Shown here: positions 1-11,984 of the stretch, one piece after another
Layout: each line of letters begins with the position of its first letter
Numbering within the stretch: position 1 is the first letter of the stretch
Source of the DNA: Casuarina equisetifolia
Taxonomy: Eukaryota; Streptophyta; Magnoliopsida; Fagales; Casuarinaceae
DNA: 64,000 nt
Assembly (NCBI GenBank): GCA_028551475.1
Contig: CM052354.1
Span: forward strand, 21,971,258-22,035,257
Direction of reading: 5' to 3'
Notes under the pieces: model-generated
The model's input: the letters and a program-made list of their open reading frames with translations, nothing else
What the model was told of the DNA's origin: nothing
The model's database searches: none
Translations under genes and position numbers: made by a program

Positions 1-20
1 AAGATGCAAAGGTAATAACC

Positions 21-989
21 TTGAGAAATGGCAAACAAGTGGGAAAAGATGACGTTGAGAAGGAAAATGTCATGGATAAGGAAGATGATGTTAGCACACA
101 GCCTGAGGAGGCAACCAAGAGGACTTTATTCCCTAATAATCCCAAGCCTTATGTGCCTCCTGTTCCATTTCCTCAGAGACTCCAGCAACATAAAATAGAT
201 AAGCAGTTTTCTAAATTTCTTGATGTATTTAAAAAATTGCATATTAACATTCCTTTTGCAGATGCATTAGCTCAAATGCCCAGTTATGCAAAATTTCTTA
301 AAGAGATATTGAAAAACAAAAGGAAGCTGGAAGAGTATGAAACTGTAAAGCTAACTGAAAAATGTTCAGCCATCTTACAAAACAAACTGCCTCCAAAATT
401 AAAAGATCCAGGGAATTTTACAATTCCTTGTACTATTGGAGATTCTCACTTTGATAAGGCATTATGTGATTTAGGAGCTAGTATTAATCTAATGCCTTTT
501 TCTGTTTTCAGGAAATTAGGATTGGGTGAAGTGAAGCCAACCACAGTGTCCCTACAATTGGCTGATCGATCAATTAAATATCCGAGGGGCATTGTAGAAG
601 ATGTATTGGTAAAAGTTGACAAATTCATTTTTCCTACAGATTTTATAGTACTTGACATGGAGGAAGACTTTGAGGTACCACTTATCTTAGGTCGCCCTTT
701 TCTAGCAACAGGAAGAGCTTTGATTGATGTACAACAAGGGAAGTTAATATTAAGAGTTCAAAATGATTCTATCACTTTTAATGTTTTTACTGCTATGAAA
801 CATCCATCTGATGATAGTTCTTGCTTTAGGGTTGAGACAATTGATAAGTTTGTGAATAAGATCTTTCAGGAAAAAGCTTTCAAGGATCCACTTGAAGCAT
901 GCTTGGTTCACCTAAAGAATGAGGAAATTGAAAGTGAAGAGATACAAGAGTATGTCAATCTCACGGAAGTAAATCCACCATATTCATAG
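21..989 (+). CDS. Retroelement gag C-terminus and aspartic protease (partial)
   Basis: An open stretch of 322 codons. The N-terminal third is charged and Pro-rich (PYVPPVPFPQRLQQ), as in gag-pol linkers of Athila/Tat elements. The retropepsin-like domain occupies about residues 125-240: ALCDLGASINLMP carries the active-site Asp in a D-L-G-A form (usual D-S/T-G-A), and VPLILGRPFL is the second conserved strand. The first ATG is only the first in the window; the true polyprotein starts upstream. This is the best preserved part of the element. It would process the element's own polyprotein. Confidence 0.85.
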   Translation: MRNGKQVGKDDVEKENVMDKEDDVSTQPEEATKRTLFPNNPKPYVPPVPFPQRLQQHKIDKQFSKFLDVFKKLHINIPFADALAQMPSYAKFLKEILKNKRKLEEYETVKLTEKCSAILQNKLPPKLKDPGNFTIPCTIGDSHFDKALCDLGASINLMPFSVFRKLGLGEVKPTTVSLQLADRSIKYPRGIVEDVLVKVDKFIFPTDFIVLDMEEDFEVPLILGRPFLATGRALIDVQQGKLILRVQNDSITFNVFTAMKHPSDDSSCFRVETIDKFVNKIFQEKAFKDPLEACLVHLKNEEIESEEIQEYVNLTEVNPPYS

Positions 990-1079
990 CAAAAGGCAAC
1001 AAAGTCTAAGGAGTTGGGACAACACATGACAAAACCTAAACCATCAATTAAAGAGCCCCCAACTCTTAAACTCAAGCCC

Positions 1080-2640
1080 TTACCTTCCCATTTGAAATAA
1101 GTTTATTTAAATGAAGTTTCTACTTTGCCAATAATCATATCTTCTTCTTTGACAGAATCAAGGGAAGAGAAATTACTTCAGGTGTTGAAAGAGCATAAAG
1201 GAGCAATTGGATGGAAAATAGCTAACATCAAGGGAATTAGTCCTTCACTATGCATGCACAAGATTTTGATGGAAGAGTAACACAAAGCTATTGTTCAACC
1301 TCAAAGGCGATTGAATCCAAGATGCAAGAAGTGGTGAAGGCTGAGGTAATCAAGTTGCTTAATGCAGGGATCATTTATCCTATCTCAGATAGTCCCTGGG
1401 TAAGTCCTGTGCAAGTTGTGCCAAAGAAGGGAGGTATGACTATTCAAAGAAATGATAATAATGAATTGATTCCAACTAGGACAGTTACTGGATGGCGTGT
1501 GTATAGATTATAGAAAACTGAATGATGCCACTAGAAAAGATCATTTTCCTTTACCGTTATTGATCAAATGCTAGAAAGACTTGCAGGACACGAATTTTAT
1601 TGCTTTCTTGATGGGTATTCAGGGTATAATCAAATTCACATTACACCAAAAGATCAAGAGAAAACCACTTTCACTTGTCCTTATGGTACCTTTGGTTTTA
1701 GAAGAATGCCTTTTGGTCTTTGTAATGCACCAGCCACTTTTCAAAGATGCATGATGGCCATTTTTTCTGATATGGTTGAAAAATTTATTGAGATTTTCAT
1801 GGATGATTTTTCTGTATTTGGTTCATCATTTGACATTTGTTTAGATAATTTAGCAAGGGTCTTACAAAGGTGTGAGGAGACTAACCTTGTTTTGAATTGG
1901 GAGAAGTCATTTTATGGTGCAAGAAGGAATAGTGCTTGGGCATAAGATATCTAAAAAAGGATTAGAGGTTGATCGAGCTAAAGTGGAGGTCATTGCAAAA
2001 CTACCCCCACCAACATCAGTGAAACTTGTTAGAGGCTTTTTGGGGCATACAGGATTCTATAGGCGGTTCATAAAAGATTTTTCTAAAATTGCTAAACCCA
2101 TTTCAAGTTTATTGGTTAAAGATGTGAAATATAACTTTTTTGATGAATGTTTATAGGCTTTTAACACTTTAAAGGAAAAGTTAATATCAGCACCAATCAT
2201 GGTGGCACCAGAATGGGACTTACCTTTTGAGCTAATGTGTGATACTAGTAATTTTGCAGTAGGAGCTATGTTGGGACAACAGAAGAATGGAGTTTTTCAG
2301 ACCATCTACTATGCTAGTCGAACCTTGTCAGGTGCACAATTGAATTAGTCAACAACAGAAAAAGAACTTTTGGCAGTAGTATTTGCTTTTGATAAATTTC
2401 ATTCTTATCTAATTGATTCAAAAGTTATTGTTTATTCTGACCACTCTGCTCTTAAGCATCTACTTGAAAAGAAAGAATCAAAACCTAGGTTAATTAGGTG
2501 GATTCTATTGCTATAAGAGTTTGATTTAAAGATCAAGGATAAGAAGGGGACCGAAAATCTAGTTGCAGATCATTTATCCAGAATTCCCAATCTGAAGGAA
2601 GAAGATCAACCAATTCTAGAAGAATTTCCCGATGAAATCA
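1080..2640 (+). pseudogene. Retroelement reverse transcriptase and RNase H (broken)
   Basis: The RT fingers region begins near 1300 (PISDSPWVSPVQVVPKKGG). The palm follows with GTFGFRRMPFGLCNAPATFQ and the catalytic FMDDFSVFG box near 1797. RNase H runs from about 2160 to 2600, with [29 protein letters not shown] and [13 protein letters not shown]. The frame changes between 1500 and 1570 and again near 1914. In-frame stops lie at 2154, 2346 (TAG where Gln is expected before STTEKE), 2514 and 2670. Several of these are CAG/CAA-to-TAG/TAA or Trp-codon changes, consistent with transition decay. Confidence 0.88.
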
Positions 2641-2720
2641 TTTTTGCACTCCAATCCATCCAAATTCCCTAGTATGCTGATTTTGTCAATTATTTAGTAA
2701 GTAATGTTCTTCCTCCTGAA

Positions 2721-3942
2721 ATGTCATATCAACAAAGAAAAAAATTCTTTTCTGACCTCAAACATTATTTTTGGGAAGAGCCTTTCTTGTTTAAAGTATG
2801 TGTAGACCAGGTTATAAGGAGATGTGTTCCTGAGGAAGAGATGGCTAGTATCCTACACCATTGTCATGCTAGAGAGGCTGGTGGTCATTTTGGTGCCACC
2901 AGAACTGCAGCTAAAGTTTTACAGTCTGGATTTTATTGGCCCACACTTTTTAGAGATGCATATTCATATGTAGTTGCATGTGATCAATGTCAAAGAACTA
3001 AAAATATTTCTAGGAAACATGAGATGCCTCTAAACAATGTTGTTGTGTGTGAGCTATTTGATGTTTGGGGTATTGATTTCAGAAGACCCTTTCTACCTTC
3101 TTATGCAAATATGTATATTTTTGTGGCTATTGAGTATGTGTCTAAGTGGGTAAAAGTAGTATGCCAATAAATGATGCTAAGGTTGTGGTTAAATTCTTAA
3201 AGAAAAATATTTTTACCGGTTTTGGCACTCCTAGGGCAATCATAAGTGATAAAGGGACCCATTTTTGCAACAAACAATTTGAAGTACTTTTGGGTAAGTA
3301 TGGGGTTACCTATAAGATTGCTATCCCTTATCACCCTCAGACTAGTGGTCAAGTTGAGGTATCAAATAGGGAAATTAAGAGAATTTTGGAAAAACTGTGA
3401 ATGCCTCAAGGAAAGATTGGTTAATGAAACTTGATGATACACTTTGGGCCTATAGAACAGCATTCAAAATACCAATTGGAATGTCTCCTTTTAAGCTAGT
3501 GTTTGGGAAGGCTTGTCATCTACCAGTAGAATTAGAGCATAAAGCATATTGGGCTTTGAAATTTTTAAACTTTGATATGCAGTCTACATGTGAAACTTGA
3601 TTGTTGCAGTTGAATGAATTGCAAGAATTACGAGATGAGGCCTACAAAAATGCCAAAATATACAAGGAGCGGACAAAAAGATGGCATGACAAACACATAT
3701 TAAGAAGAGAGTTTGTGGTTAGCCAAAAAGTATTACTTTATAACTCTCGTCTTAAATTATTTCTAGGTAAATTGCGGTCTCGATGGTCTGGCCTTTTCAT
3801 AGTCACTAAGATATTCCCATATGGAGCAATAGAAGTGGCAAATGACACCCAAGGCACGTTTAAGGTGAATGGTCAACGTTTGAAGCCCTACTTTGAGGGA
3901 GTCAATATGCAGAAGACTACCATTGATCTTCTTCCTCCTTGA
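2721..3942 (+). pseudogene. Retroelement integrase (broken)
   Basis: The zinc-binding HHCC region is seen as HCHAREAGGHFG followed by VVACDQCQRTK. The catalytic core has DVWGIDFRRPF (first Asp), [10 protein letters not shown] (second Asp) and [11 protein letters not shown] (Glu). The C-terminal domain ends with [12 protein letters not shown] near 3890. The reading frame is split into pieces at about 3170, 3400 and 3600 by stops and shifts. Without an intact integrase this copy could only move in trans. Confidence 0.88.
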
Positions 3943-5536
3943 GTAACAACATTGAAGATAGTTTGGCTGAAAACTATAAAGCAAGCGTTCTTGGGAGGCA
4001 ACCCACGCATTTTATTGGTTCTTTTGTTGAAAATTTTGTCACCACCATCTCCTCAAAGCTCTCTATGGCTATCACCTACAATCAGGGGAGTTTTCTCATT
4101 CCTATTTTACCTTTATTTTCATTTATTTTTGCTTGATTTCCTTTTACATTGAGGACAATGCTTCATTTAAGTTTGGGGGTGAGAAAATAAATCTTTTCTT
4201 GCTAAATCTAATTTTTTCTCAGGTCATGATTAAACCCTTTGTTTTGAATTCTTAGCGATTCTTAGGAAGATGTAGATTCTATTCAAACTTAAAATTGTGA
4301 TGTGAGTTAAATGTGATTCTGATTATGTTGATCCATTTATTAAACACTAAAAGTCCTTCATTTTTGAAATTGTGTGTATTTCTGGAAAACATTTATGTGA
4401 AGTATGTGATTTTCTTAGATCTTACCCGGATCTTAGAATTTGTTTGATTTCCTCTTAAGGCAAAATCCTAGGCTGCATCTAATTGAGAAAGTGATTTAGG
4501 CCATTCTTTGGATCATTTGAGCCTTTCAAGCCAACCTTATTTATTTATCCCTAGTCACCCCGCTGAGCCTTGATTTATATCCATTTTTTTATTTTGACAC
4601 CCACATATATATACCTTTGAGCCTTTGACAAATTATCTTTTTGTCTCGTACCTTTGAACATGTTGATTTTTAGGATATAACTCTATTTAAGTGAAAGAGA
4701 AGTCGAGGGGAAGGATGTTATATGGGAAGGATGTTGATTGCAATGATTATGTAGCATAATATGTTGCTTTTGTGAATGCAAAAAAAAAAAAGGAAATGCA
4801 ACATTTGTCCAAGAATAGAATTCTCTTATTGCTTATTGTCAAATTCAAGCCACTCAAGGTTCAGAAATTGGCTTTTGCATAGTAGTTGGATATCATCAAC
4901 AAGATAAGATTACAATGGTTACATTTCTAGTCCTACTACCTGCTTTATGATTGCAAGTATGATTGTGACTTTTGTGAGTGTCAAAATCCAAGTGAAATCA
5001 AGTATTTTTGGGAAGAAATGAATGAGAGAAGTGGTGATAAAAAGATCATTTGCACCAAAAAAAAAAAAAAGAAACCAAGAAAGGAAGTGACAAAAGCTCA
5101 AATTAGATCCTAGAAAACAATGTGTTCATAGGTGAATTTAGCCTAAATGACTTTCATCTTACCCCTAGCCCAGCCTTACATTATAAGCTTATAAAAGTCC
5201 TATTGATTCTTGGTTAAATGATTGGCCTACATTAGTGGAGAAAGGAATGAAAAACAAACCAATGAGGTTTGGTTAAAAATTTTAAGAGATTGCATATTAA
5301 TGTGGATCTATTTAGAATGCATATAGTTGAAAAAATAAGGACTTACACTCACACACACGAACATTGTCAACATAGTTAAGAGTCTATCTTATCTTATGAA
5401 CAATTGTTTTGTTTGGATGAAAGTTATATTTTTTCTTTGAATTGTTAAGTTTAGCAATTTTGAGTGAATTTCAAGAAGGGGTTTTGCCCAAAACATATAT
5501 TGTCTCTTACTTTTGCTCGAGGACTAGCAAAATCTC
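3943..5536 (+). other. Long non-coding 3' internal region of the Ty3/gypsy element
   Basis: About 1.6 kb between the integrase stop and the polypurine tract with no ORF worth calling. It carries short poly-A runs (4780, 5057). At 4169-4180 there is a second copy of the motif that forms the real polypurine tract. No envelope-like ORF is visible. Confidence 0.7.
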
Positions 5537-5550
5537 AAGTTTGGGGGTCT
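5537..5550 (+). other. Polypurine tract
   Basis: AAGTTTGGGGGTCT lies directly before the LTR start TGATAACTCT. Its position and G-run fit the primer for plus-strand DNA synthesis. Confidence 0.8.
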
Positions 5551-6995
5551 TGATAACTCTATTTTTATAGAGTTATTTTGACTATTTTTGAATATAAATA
5601 ATACAAGTTTTATAAGATAATATTTAAGTTTTGATATATTTATGTAAATTTGTGTTATTTATGCAGCAAACCCCAAAAAAGCAAAAGAAATAAAGGAAAA
5701 GAAAGTTACAAAAAGGCACGTGAAGAAGAAAAGGAAAGAAAAAGAAGTCAAAAGAAGAAAAGAGAAGGAAAAGGACAAAAAGGACAAGAAAGGAAATAAA
5801 GAAAAGGGGCAAAAAAGTGAATTACTAAGGGAGAATCTTAGGTCACGCATCCCAAGATAGCATAAAAGGGCAAAGGAACGTGAATTATGGAACAAAAGAG
5901 AAAAGAGGTGCCACACAGGAGAGAGAAAAAGAGAAAAACAAAAGAGGAAAGAGGGCGCCGCATAAGAGAAGAAGAGAGAAAAGAGAGAAAAGAGAGAAAA
6001 GAAGAAAAGCCGTGTGTTGCTGCCAGAACCAAGCAAGGGAGAAAAAGCTAGAAAAGAAGGAGAAAACCAAGGAAGAAAAAGAGAAATAGGGGCGCGAAAG
6101 CTTCCCTCTACTTCTTATCATTCTTGAATTGTAGAAATTCTATAAAGAATTCTTAAAGAGAAGACAGTGTAGTAACAACTTTCCTGTTCTTTTTATGTAA
6201 GATGTTTTGCTTAATTTCTACTATTATTTTGGTTTGTTATTTCAGTATGTTCTAAACTTCTTTTATTAGAGTGAAGATGTAGCCTAACTATGATGATATG
6301 AATTTTATAAGTTTTTATGTTCTGCAAGATATTTTATTTATGTAAGTTATATATTATTATACTTAATGCTTTTAAGTGATTGGCCACCACTTGAATGATT
6401 TGATGTGCATGTTTGAGACTGAGAGGTAATTATATGCAATTGCTTCTTATAATATATAACCATGAATTAAATGTGGATAGACATATACCATGTTATTTGT
6501 GTGGCTTTTAGTGATAAGATAATCGAAAGATTTATTGTAAACCATGAATGTTCACAGATCCTAATGCATTTAGTTTGTTTCAATTCATTTATAGAAATAT
6601 AATAAATTAATGAACTAAATAGGTTTGCTACACCTAGACATAGGATAGTAAATAAATTAGGAAATTCCGTCATCACATAGGTAATATCATTCTTGCAGGC
6701 ATAAACTATGAAAATTCATATCTAGTAGTTATGGTAAAATCGGAAGCTCTAACATGTTTCTCATCTTGATTGTTCTTACTTGGATCCGATTTTAATTAGT
6801 ATTGAGTTTTCATTTTAGAAATTTTAAATTTTAATTCATCATCAACAATATTTTAATTTGCTAGATAAATTTTAGGATTAATTCATCATTAGTACTTAAT
6901 TAGTTTAGTATTCACCAATCTTCATGGGACGATATCTTTCTTATCATTATATTACTTGTTCGACATGTTCACTTGCATATAAAATTCACCGAACA
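5551..6995 (+). repeat. 3' LTR of the Ty3/gypsy element (1445 bp)
   Basis: Starts TGATAACTCT right after the polypurine tract and ends ACCGAACA. The right end is exact because the sequence from 6996 onward matches the paralogous copy at 18591, while the LTR is absent there. The LTR contains a strongly purine-biased stretch (5690-6090, GAAA/AGAG rich) that yields meaningless ORFs on both strands. The partner LTR is outside the window, so no age can be estimated. Confidence 0.85.
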
Positions 6996-7644
6996 ATTTC
7001 CAATCAGTTCCCTAAGCTTTTAAATTTGCGAGGAAGGAAGATAATTTCATATCAAAGAGCAATCTATTAATCAATTCGTTTATTTGTAGTACCACATGTT
7101 AGCTGAGATTTCTGCGGATTGATCCTTGTGCGTGTTCCCATGTTACGTTCATCTTGCGTCTGATTGGTGTTTGCGTGTCCTTGTGTGGTTTGGATTAGGG
7201 TTTTTGTCTCAACTCCTATAACTTGGATTTTCGCCCGTAATTTTCTTTATTCAGTTTTGTTAGTCAGTGTAAAGGTTCTGTTTGACGGCTGAACAAGTGT
7301 AGGAAACAAAGTCTTTCTAGCCTGGAATTTCTTTTGTGTTTCGCCGTAAGTATGAAGCTTGGGTACACTTAGTTGGATAGTGAGTTACCTGAATTGGATC
7401 AAGTTTTGTGGTTCCTAACGCTTAGGATGAGGAGAATGCAATACTTTACGATTTTTATTCCTTTTTGGCTAATGGATCAAAGAATTTTTATTCTCCGGTG
7501 ATAGTTACAAATAGCTCAGCCAAGCAAAGCAATCAATGAGCTGAGCATCGACTTTCAATACCAATTAACTTTTGTAATAGGTTTAGTTAGATCAATGCTG
7601 GACTTAGCTGGGCTTGGCTGGGCTTGGCTTGGCTTGGCTTGAAT

Positions 7645-7890
7645 GGGTCTATGAATGTGATTTGGGGGAGATGCAAATCTTGTTGCCCAATAGAGAAGTA
7701 AACTCTCAAACTATCAGGGTAATGATAAAGCGATTTATTTTGTCATGGGTTTAGTTTGATCAATGCTGGACTTGGCTAGGCTTGGCTGGGCTTGATTGGG
7801 TCTATGAATGTGATTTGGGGGAGATGCAAATCTTTTTACCCAACAGAGATGTAAACTCTTGAACTATCAGGGTAATGATAAAGCTAGGTT
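7645..7890 (+). repeat. 153-bp tandem duplication with GGCTT microsatellite (copy A)
   Basis: GGGTCTATGAATGTGATTTG occurs at 7645 and again at 7798, followed both times by the same ~90 bases. A GGCTT/GGGCTT simple repeat precedes it (about 7605-7640). The same pair exists in copy B at 19220 and 19373, so the small duplication is older than the large one. Confidence 0.85.
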
Positions 7891-7908
7891 AAGGTGATGA
7901 AAAATCTT

Positions 7909-8062
7909 GGCTAAGCAGAATCAATCAAACTCGAAAGTAAAGAAGTCCTTAAGTGAAAGGCATGATGGACAATCTAATGGCCACAACTCCATTAAATCCC
8001 CTTGCAGCCAGCCCAAAAGCATCGACTTCATCCGACAACACATCAAATTCAAATTCAAAATC
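7909..8062 (+). repeat. ~154-bp dispersed segment, first occurrence in copy A
   Basis: Begins GGCTAAGCAGAATCAATCAA and ends with a short Asn/Ser-type repeat (TCAAATTCAAATTC). It recurs diverged at 11985-12154, near the other end of copy A, and at 19484-19640 and 24277-24447 in copy B. A short peptide frame (MMDNLMATTPLNPLAASPKA) is shared by all four. I do not recognise it; it could be a remnant exon from an older tandem gene. Confidence 0.8.
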
Positions 8063-8802
8063 TTGAATTTTGAATATTTAGGAAGATTGAAAAATTCCAA
8101 CATACCTATTTTGTTTACCAAAATTGACTTCTTTTCCTTATCAAATATACTTACTGAAACACACTATTATTTGATTGTAGAAAAACACATGGCAATTATA
8201 ACATTAGCTGTAAGGCAAGCCAATAATATCAAAATCGATTAGGATAGAAGATTTCAGAATTTGGTGAACTATGAGGCAAATTTTTTAAAAAAAATATAGA
8301 ATAATGGTTTCGGATTATTTTGATTTGAATGTTTAATATTGTTGCACCATTATAAAAGGTTTAATGAAACTAATTTTCCCAAAAAGGAGAGAAAAGATAT
8401 TCCCAAAAAAAGAGAACTGTTATTCATAAGAGAAAAAACTACCCACCTAAAAATGGCAACAATCATTCAAAATAATATTTCTTACTTACCTAGTCTTTAT
8501 CTAAGAGTGACACATAACAAACTAAATCTCAAATTATACATTTGAAAATTAAATTCTTAACAATCAAATTATATATCTGAAGATTGACTTTCAATTATAA
8601 GCTCGTATTATGATTACAAAGCCAGAAAAAGGAAATAGTGTAAAGAAAAAAAATGGAATTTGCTCGGTATAAATCTTGTGCTAAAATGTTATATTCAAAT
8701 ACGTTGACTTTTGAAAATTCACTCCAATTTTTTAGAGAAGATATACTTGAATATGCACTTATAAGTGAATTAAATCTTGTATTCTTTTTAACTAATGTTT
8801 TC

Positions 8803-9425
8803 AACAATAATTCTTTCCTAATAATTTATAATAAGGAAATGGAAAAAAAAATGAAATTTTCCTACTTATAGAAAACAAGCGCTAAAAAAATATCATTATT
8901 GGTGACAAAAGAAAAATCCTTTTTCTCTTTAAAACCAAATTTCTTTTTGATACGTATGAATATCCCGTACATGACCGCACTGCAACTTCTCTATGTATAC
9001 ATGTCTACGTTCTAACCCGTCATGATCATTAACCTTCCCATAAGCATTCCTTAAGTTCGATCTCCCAAAATTGATAATCGTAATTTTTTATTAATTTTTT
9101 CAACAATAATTCTTTACTAATCATTTCTAATAAGGAAAAGAATAAAATAAAATAAAATAAAATAAAATAAAATAAAAGGAAATTTTCCTACTAACAGAAA
9201 ACAAGCATTAATAAAATATCACTATTAGTGACAAAAAATCCTTTGTCTCGTTAAAACCAAATTTCTTTTTGATACGCATTAATATTCTGTGAAACTGCTC
9301 ATGCGGCACTGCAGCTTCTATACATATATGTATATACATTTCCACGTTCTAACCCGTCCCAGTCATTAACCGTCCCATAAGCATTCCTTGAGTTTGATCT
9401 CCCAAAATTGGTAATCATGCTTTTT
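8803..9425 (+). repeat. Imperfect ~300-bp tandem duplication upstream of FolB-A, with AAAAT microsatellite
   Basis: The block starting TTCAACAATAATTCTTTCCT (about 8803-9090) is repeated at about 9098-9425, including TTTCTTTTTGATACG, TTCTAACCCGTC and CATAAGCATTCCTT. An (AAAAT)n run sits at about 9142-9176 in the second unit. It occupies the promoter region of FolB and is also present in copy B. Confidence 0.85.
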
Positions 9426-9634
9426 CGTTTTAAGTTTCTGTTTTTATTTTCGCCTTAAAATTGATTCTTCATTTTTGTGAAGGCATTATATATATACGCA
9501 GGAAGTCTTTCATACTAAGTTGTTTATATGCATATATATGAAACAAAAGAAACGTTGTTCATTCCTTGTTCTCACTTTTTCAGTGCTGGATATCTCCGGC
9601 GCCGGCTTCGCAGTTTCCAGTGAAAACTTAGGTT

Positions 9635-10062
9635 ATGGAACACCCTGTGGTGGAGCATTGATGAATGACATTGCAGTAATGAGTGGCGACAAAGTGATTT
9701 TGAGAGGGTTGAAATTCCATGGATATCATGGGGTGAAGCCAGAAGAAAGGAATCTGGGTAAGAAGTTTTTGGTGGATGTTGATGCTTGGTTGGATCTTCG
9801 GCAGGCTGGTAATTCTGACTGCTTGTCAGATACTGTTGATTACACTGATATTTATCAAATAGTTAGAGAAGTTGTGGAAGGACCTGCACAGAATCTTCTA
9901 GAGTCGGTGGCTCAGCTGATCGCGTAGACCACCTTCACGAAGCACCCACAGATTTCTGCTTTACGTGTTAAAGTTACAAAGCCTCATGTTGCTCTTCCTG
10001 GTTCTGTTGACTCCCTGGGGGTCGAGATTCTGAGATCCCGAAGGGTAGATGCACCAAACTAA
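9635..10062 (+). pseudogene. FolB dihydroneopterin aldolase, copy A (broken)
   Basis: Nearly identical to the open gene at 21201-21629. Two lesions are visible. One A is missing in the codons after the expected ATG (ATGGAACACC against ATGGAAACACC in copy B), which puts the usual start out of frame. A TAG replaces TCG at 9925-9927, removing the last third of the protein including the conserved Lys of KVTKPH. An ORF from 9520 reads through the first lesion but uses leader-like sequence. Homology continues past the stop to the original TAA at 10060. The active-site region reads TVDYTDIY here, the ancestral-looking form. A truncated product cannot be excluded but is unlikely to be active. Confidence 0.9.
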
Positions 10063-10104
10063 GCCTTTTCTTTTCCATTTTGACCATCTTCTGTTTGTTT
10101 TCAG

Positions 10105-11649
10105 GTGGGAAACAAACGGTTCATTGACTTCGATGATGGTTGGAAACTTTGCATAGATTGCCATAATATTGCTATCGTGGACAAGAGAAATTGAAACCCA
10201 TAATTGAAAATGTGCAAAAATTCTATGAGATACTGAATATGAGAGTTGATGAAGATATTCCCATTTTTCTCGTCAATAAGGATATGCTTCACGAAGATGA
10301 TCCTTCATTTAAAGGAATAACAGTATGTATGAAGATTATTGTTTATAGTAATTATTCTCTAATGATCTCATTTTCTTCTCTTTATAATTATTTTTTTTTC
10401 TTTTTAATTCCAGTATGATAAAAGTGAGAAGCTTTTAGTAGTGCTCAGAGTCACGAATTATACAAGACCTATCACTTTTGTAAGGCTTCCTTCAAGTTCT
10501 TTTTTCCACGTTTTCTTTTTAAATCACATTATGTGAAGAAGGATCAAGATTAACTATTGATAAAAGGTTGACATAATGACAAGTTAAAATTTTCAATTTT
10601 TTTTAAATGATAGATTACAAGCTGTTCTCAAGGAAATAAAGTAATTGCTAAAAAGGATACAAAGCAGTTGACCCAAGGCCCAGTTCCCGTCCTGATGCTT
10701 TTGTATAGGATGCCAGAGTAATTTTCTGCAGCTACTTTGCACATTTAGTTGTTTGTTTTATTTTGAATTTAGTATTGGCTGGTTGGTTGGTTAAAGGATA
10801 GTTATGGTTAGATCTTGTTTCATCTCTTCATTGAGTTATTAATAAAGATTGACCTACATTAATAGAGTCATTTATACTTCTTGAAAATAATTTGTAAGAA
10901 AAAGAATAAGCAATGCGGTAGATATACCATTTCCCTCTAGCTTGGAGACACTTCATTATTTTTCATCCACATATGGAAGGATGTTTTACATGAACTCGAA
11001 ATTGATAATATGTTGAAGAATTTAAAACTTTTGATTATTAAAAATTGGTTAACTTTTTTTAAATAAAAAAGCTAGTTGATAAGAAAGAAAATCATTATCC
11101 TATATGAAGAGTTGACCATGACAATATTTATATAGTGTAGGACATACATGATTCTCAATAATTTTTCTTATAAATACATAAGACATCTTTAAATCATCAA
11201 CCATAGGGTGCTTGTGGGGCAATGCTTGGCAAATGGGATGATGAAAGCATGGCTCAATACTCAAAGTGAGTTGTTCTTTTTAAGTCCTCGCAAAATTCTT
11301 TTAATTATGAAATTTAATTTCTTTTATGTGAAGTGGTTCTAATTTGCAACCAAATCTATGTGTGAAAGACAAATATGCAGGATTGAACCAAGGAATTAGA
11401 AGTGGCATTTGTTCAATCATGAGCTACAAGTGGTTGAATTGGTTGGCTTGTACCCTCGACGAGTCCTCGTACAAAAGTATCAAGCAAGTGAAGATTGTGA
11501 GAAATTTAATACAAGCTCGCAAAATCCAAAGCGAACATAGAACCAACTTAGCTGGTGATAGATTTAGGACAACAAAAGAGGCTGTTGATAAGTTTGGCTT
11601 TCAAGAGACATTGGATTATGTTGCTCAAACAAAAAGTCTCCCACACTAG
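10105..11649 (+). pseudogene. DA1-like gene, copy A (broken)
   Basis: Exons equal to exons 3-7 of the copy B gene can be placed at 10105-10322, 10414-10479, 10614-10717, 11207-11265 and 11381-11649. Exons 1 and 2 are deleted. Exon 3 starts with GTG instead of ATG and lost one C near 10180, so the frame runs into TGA within a few codons. The peptidase motif is already altered here (LANGMMKAW, where the family has LAHEMMHAW), so that change predates the duplication. The last exon is still open (101-codon ORF from 11344). Confidence 0.88.
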
Positions 11650-11984
11650 TTTAATTGTCATGGATTATCCTATAATCCAAAGTTTGTCTCCATTTAGATA
11701 CATTGTTGGCTAACTTTGTTATTTGAATATTTTGCTTAGTTTAAACATTTGAATGTGTCTTTTTTGTATTTTTTTATCTTTTAGTACAAATTCAGTAGCC
11801 TTTTAAAGCAAAATAATGTAGATCTACGAACTTCAACTGTATTCTTTACAAAAGAGTACTTGACTTTTTAAGTAATGAGAAACTATGCCTAGAATAATGG
11901 TTGTACAGACTTCTGGTACATCAATAGATGATGACCATTTTGAAGAAGAAGATGGGCGTACAATTTTCAAAATGATTAAACAAC

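Larger units (their letters stand above)
1..6995 (+). mobile_element. Ty3/gypsy LTR retrotransposon (Athila/Tat-like), left end outside window
   Basis: The order protease, reverse transcriptase, RNase H, integrase on the plus strand is that of Ty3/gypsy. A polypurine tract and a 3' LTR that starts TG and ends CA follow. The 5' LTR and most of gag lie before base 1. Several in-frame stops and frame changes break pol, so this copy cannot be autonomous. The long untranslated stretch between integrase and LTR, and the style of the RT and protease, resemble plant Athila/Tat elements; the clade is inference. The right edge is fixed by comparison with the paralogous site at 18591, which lacks the element. 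Confidence 0.93.

Noticed and set aside
5620..6125. Several overlapping ORFs rich in Lys/Glu/Arg on plus and Phe/Leu/Ser on minus
   Set aside because: They come from the purine-biased part of the 3' LTR, where stops are rare on both strands; no domain or conserved start.
7907..8242. 111-codon ORF in copy A
   Set aside because: It crosses the dispersed segment; the frame differs in copy B and no family is recognised.
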